Positions 61,499 to 64,000 of a stretch of DNA of 64,000 nucleotides are shown here, in pieces. The stretch lies in the NCBI GenBank assembly GCA_003577305.1, contig QEVL01000004.1, positions 45,633-109,632 on the forward strand. Direction: 5' to 3'. The stretch is from Burkholderiales bacterium. Lineage in GTDB: Bacteria > Pseudomonadota > Gammaproteobacteria > Burkholderiales > Burkholderiaceae_E. The notes below the pieces were generated by a model. The model saw only the letters and a list, made by a program, of their open reading frames with translations, ran no database searches and had not been told where the DNA came from. Numbering within the stretch: position 1 is the first letter of the stretch; every line of letters begins with the position of its first letter. The translations under genes and the position numbers were made by a program.

Positions 61499-63025
61499 AT
61501 GACAGCGCACGAGAACCAGGACGCAGGTCCCGATCTGACCCGAGGCGTCGCCCTCGCCGATTTCCGCGCGCGCACGATGTTGCGCGGCCACGTCGGCGAG
61601 CAACCGGTGCTGCTCGCTCGCGTGGGCGACGAGGTGCTCGCGGTAGGCGCCACCTGCACCCACTACGGCGGTCCGCTCGAGCAAGGGGCGATCGAGGGCG
61701 AGACGGTGCGCTGCCCGCTGCACCACGCCTGCTTCTCGCTGCGCACCGGCGAGGCACTCGGCGCACCCGCCTTCGATCCGATCGCCTGCTGGAAAGTCGA
61801 GCGCGAGGGCGAGCGGTTCTTCGTGCGCGAGCAGGCCGAAGCCGTGCCGCAGCCCGCGCGGATTTCAGGGTCCGGCCAACCCGGGAGAATCGTGATCGTC
61901 GGCGGCGGGGCCGCGGGGTTCGCCGCGGCCGAAATGCTGCGCCGGCGCGGCTGGCAGGGCCAGCTCACCATGTTCAGCTCCGAGGCCGACGCGCCCTGCG
62001 ATCGACCCAACCTGTCGAAGGACTATCTCGCCGGCAGCGCGCCGGAAGAATGGATTCCGCTGCGTGCGGACGACTTCTATGCCGAAAACCGCATCGATCT
62101 GCGGCTCGCCACCACGGTGAGCCGCATCGACCCGGATGCGCGCACCGTCGTCACCGCCGACGGCGCCAGCCATCCCTGGGATCGCCTGCTCGTTGCCACC
62201 GGCGCGGAACCGCTGCGCCTTCCGATCCCCGGTGCGGATCAGCAACACGTCTTCACGCTGCGCTCGCTCGCCGACAGCCGCGCGATCATTGCCCGTGCGG
62301 GGGCTGCGAAATCGGCGGTCGTGCTGGGCTCGGGTTTCATCGGCCTCGAAGTCGCTGCGGCGCTCAATGCACGCGGGCTCGAGGTGCACGTGGTCTCGCT
62401 CGATGCCCGCCCGCTCGAACGGGTGCTGGGGGCGCAACTGGGCGACTTCATCCGAGCGGTGCACGAAGCCCACGGCGAGATCTTCCACATGGGCACCTCG
62501 ATCGCCTCGATCGACGCGACCTCGGTCACGCTGACCGACGGCGCGCAGATCCCGGCCGACCTCGTCGTGATCGGCGTGGGAGTGAAGCCGCGCCTTGCGC
62601 TGGCCGAGGCCGCGGGCCTCGCGATCGATCGCGGAATCCTGGTCAACGAGCATCTCGAGACCTCGCGACCCGGCATCTTCGCGGCCGGTGACGTGGCGCG
62701 CTGGCCGGGCGGCGCGGCCGGCGAGACGGCTCGTGTCGAACACTGGGTGGTCGCCGAGCGGCAGGGACAGGTCGCCGCCGAAAACATGCTGGGCGCACGC
62801 CTGGCCTACCGGGACGTGCCCTTTTTCTGGAGTGCGCACCACGACGTGACGATCCGCTACGTCGGCCATGCGCTCGCCTGGGACGAGATCGCGATCGACG
62901 GCGACATCGCTGCGCACGACTGCGCGGTCAGCTACCGCATGAAGGGCAGGACGCTGGCGCTGGCCACCATCGGGCGCGATGCGCTGGCGCTGGAAGAGGC
63001 GCGACGGCTTGCCGCGCAAGGCTGA
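61499..63025 (+). CDS. Rieske-FAD oxidoreductase (AIFL/ferredoxin reductase-like)
   Basis: A 508-residue fusion of a Rieske [2Fe-2S] domain and a pyridine nucleotide-disulfide type reductase. Rieske ligands: GATCTHYGGPLEQG and CPLHHACFSL (residues about 52-88). FAD loop IVIVGGGAAGFAAAEMLRRRG near residue 130, NAD loop AVVLGSGFIGLEVAAAL and the second FAD motif GIFAAGDVARWPGG. The C-terminal domain matches putidaredoxin reductase-like proteins. It probably moves electrons from NAD(P)H through FAD to the cluster. The start is the ATG at 61499 after GGAGATTCGAG. Confidence 0.92.
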   Translation: MTAHENQDAGPDLTRGVALADFRARTMLRGHVGEQPVLLARVGDEVLAVGATCTHYGGPLEQGAIEGETVRCPLHHACFSLRTGEALGAPAFDPIACWKVEREGERFFVREQAEAVPQPARISGSGQPGRIVIVGGGAAGFAAAEMLRRRGWQGQLTMFSSEADAPCDRPNLSKDYLAGSAPEEWIPLRADDFYAENRIDLRLATTVSRIDPDARTVVTADGASHPWDRLLVATGAEPLRLPIPGADQQHVFTLRSLADSRAIIARAGAAKSAVVLGSGFIGLEVAAALNARGLEVHVVSLDARPLERVLGAQLGDFIRAVHEAHGEIFHMGTSIASIDATSVTLTDGAQIPADLVVIGVGVKPRLALAEAAGLAIDRGILVNEHLETSRPGIFAAGDVARWPGGAAGETARVEHWVVAERQGQVAAENMLGARLAYRDVPFFWSAHHDVTIRYVGHALAWDEIAIDGDIAAHDCAVSYRMKGRTLALATIGRDALALEEARRLAAQG

Positions 63026-63083
63026 ACGAGTGAAGCAATCATCGGCTCCCGGAAGGCGCGCCCGATCGCTTCACGCGTTCTGA

Positions 63084-63785
63084 TCATGCACGGGCATACA
63101 ACGGCAGCACCGCGCCGCTGATCTCCATGTTGGCCGGCGACACGAGTTGCAGCACCGCTTCGGCCGCCGCCTCGGGCGCGAGCCACTTCGAGGTGTCGGC
63201 ATCGGGCATCGCCCGGCGGTTGGCTGCAGTGTCCAGGGTCGAGGGTGCGATCGCATTGACCAGGATGCGCTCGCCCTTCAGTTCCTCGGCCAGCGACAGC
63301 GTGATTGCCGCGACCGCAGCCTTGCTCGCGGCGTAGGCCGCCATCTGCGCCCCCTTGCGCGGATCGAGTCCGGGCCGAGCCGAGACGTTGACGATGCGCC
63401 CGCCGCCTCCGGTCCTGCGCATGGCACGCACTGCCGCGCGCGAGCAGAGAAAGGCGGTCAGCGCGTTCGTCTCGATCATCTGCAGGAAGTCCGCGCGCGC
63501 GGTCTCGGCAATGGGGCCCATGGCGAAGCCCCCTGCCAGATGCACCGAGCCCCAGAGCGCGGGCAGCGCGTCGTAGAAGCGGTCCACTGCCGCCTGGTCC
63601 GCCAGGTCGACGCCGTGCACGATGCGCAGGCGCGTGCCTTCGCCGGCCGGCGCATCGCCGCCCGCCCGGTGGCTCGGCACGTGACAAGTCGCCCCGGCTC
63701 GAAGCAGGCGGCGGACGACGACCTCGCCCAGCGCGCCGGTTCCTCCGGTCACGACGACGTTCCTGTCTGCAAGCGGCTCGACCAT
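63084..63785 (-). CDS. short-chain dehydrogenase/reductase
   Basis: A 233-residue SDR. Cofactor loop VVVTGGTGALGEVVVRRLLRAG, HLAGGFAMG in place of the usual NNAG, and the catalytic region IVNVSARPGLDPRKGAQMAAYAASKAAVAA with Ser and YxxxK (shown as AAYAASKAA). C-terminal SPANMEISGAVLPLYARA. The NNAG replacement occurs in an SDR subgroup of unknown substrate. The ATG at 63785 is chosen; nine more codons are open upstream. Convergent with the Rieske gene. Confidence 0.85.
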   Translation of the reverse strand: MVEPLADRNVVVTGGTGALGEVVVRRLLRAGATCHVPSHRAGGDAPAGEGTRLRIVHGVDLADQAAVDRFYDALPALWGSVHLAGGFAMGPIAETARADFLQMIETNALTAFLCSRAAVRAMRRTGGGGRIVNVSARPGLDPRKGAQMAAYAASKAAVAAITLSLAEELKGERILVNAIAPSTLDTAANRRAMPDADTSKWLAPEAAAEAVLQLVSPANMEISGAVLPLYARA

Positions 63786-63890
63786 GATCACTCCACAAAG
63801 TGGTGTCGACACCAGTCTATCCCGGCGCTGCCGCAGCGGTCATCGGGGCGTCCCGCCACTAGGGCGTGTTCACACTACGATCGTCCCCGC

Positions 63891-63992
63891 GTGAGCCCGA
63901 AAAAAAGCGCGCAATCAAGGCGCAAAGCGCAGCCGTGGCGGGGCCACGGCGAGCATTTGCAACGCGGAGTGCGCGCTTTTTTCCGGGCTCAC
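63891..63992. repeat. 102-bp near-perfect palindrome (MITE-like or intergenic repeat)
   Basis: Outer arms of 22 bp (63891-63912 and 63971-63992) begin GTGAGCCCG, contain a 6-7 base A/T run and end GCGCGC; they match at 21 of 22 positions. A central hairpin GCCGTGG/CCACGGC (63932-63950) has the same centre. The intermediate segments CAAGGCGCAAAGCGC and GCATTTGCAACGC are also partly complementary. There is no coding frame. This is the pattern of a mobile intergenic repeat family or a very strong bidirectional terminator; the copy number needs the genome. Confidence 0.7.
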
Positions 63993-64000
63993 CCTCCGGG

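Overview
The window is a 64 kb piece of a GC-rich proteobacterial chromosome. The gene set points to a betaproteobacterium, probably order Burkholderiales: an E. coli-type SerA and GshA, DUF4936 and DUF4197 proteins, a complete ccoNOQP cbb3 oxidase, LivFGHM transport next to acyl-CoA genes, and high-GC codon use throughout. The order-level call is inference. I see no rRNA, tRNA or CRISPR array. Most of the window is densely packed ordinary chromosome.

Layout. 1-11.4 kb: metabolic and housekeeping genes (a dehydratase cut by the left edge, TauE/SafE transporter, HIT protein, SerA, NnrS, aspartase, OsmC, TMEM175-like channel, GST, patatin, GshA, CMD protein). 11.45-20 kb: an accessory stretch. 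It holds a Mut7-C gene lacking most of its RNase domain, a lone SNF2/RapA-type helicase, the N-terminal piece of a P4-type integrase joined in frame to a TetR regulator, and a periplasmic binding protein followed by two acyl-CoA dehydrogenase subunits. A strong promoter with a 16-bp operator in its spacer overlaps the end of the TetR gene. 20.2-25.1 kb: DedA protein, a frameshifted P-type ATPase, DUF488 protein, GST and LysE exporter.

At 25478-25505, in a 405-bp gene-free and comparatively AT-rich gap, lies a 28-bp sequence matching the E. coli dif site at 24 of 28 positions. KOPS-like octamers (GGGNAGGG) that I could find all point towards it: three on the + strand to its left and ten on the - strand to its right, with none reversed. 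The window therefore very likely spans the replication terminus, where FtsK and XerCD resolve chromosome dimers.

25.5-36 kb: a second DUF488 protein, a 3-hydroxyisobutyrate dehydrogenase-like enzyme, DoxX, a ZIP transporter, a - strand series (ankyrin protein, TatD, PilZ, HolB, Tmk, MltG), and the divergent + series YgfZ, DUF4936, NRDE. 35.5-51.4 kb: a long - strand run with an acyl-CoA ligase, the LivK/H/M/G/F transporter, FadB- and FadA-type beta-oxidation enzymes, two SDRs, an MDR reductase, two alpha/beta hydrolases and a GNAT-DUF4197 reading frame. It looks like an uptake-activation-oxidation unit for an organic or fatty acid. LivF has Arg in place of the Walker A lysine. 51.5-55.4 kb: MsrB, a 42-residue basic protein, YciB, BolA, a parvulin, TadA and a lipoprotein hydrolase. 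55.6-59.1 kb: ccoNOQP plus a small membrane protein. 59.1-63.8 kb: a HAD protein, a secreted helical protein of unknown function, an ECF sigma factor, a Rieske-FAD reductase and an SDR. A 102-bp near-perfect palindrome closes the right edge.
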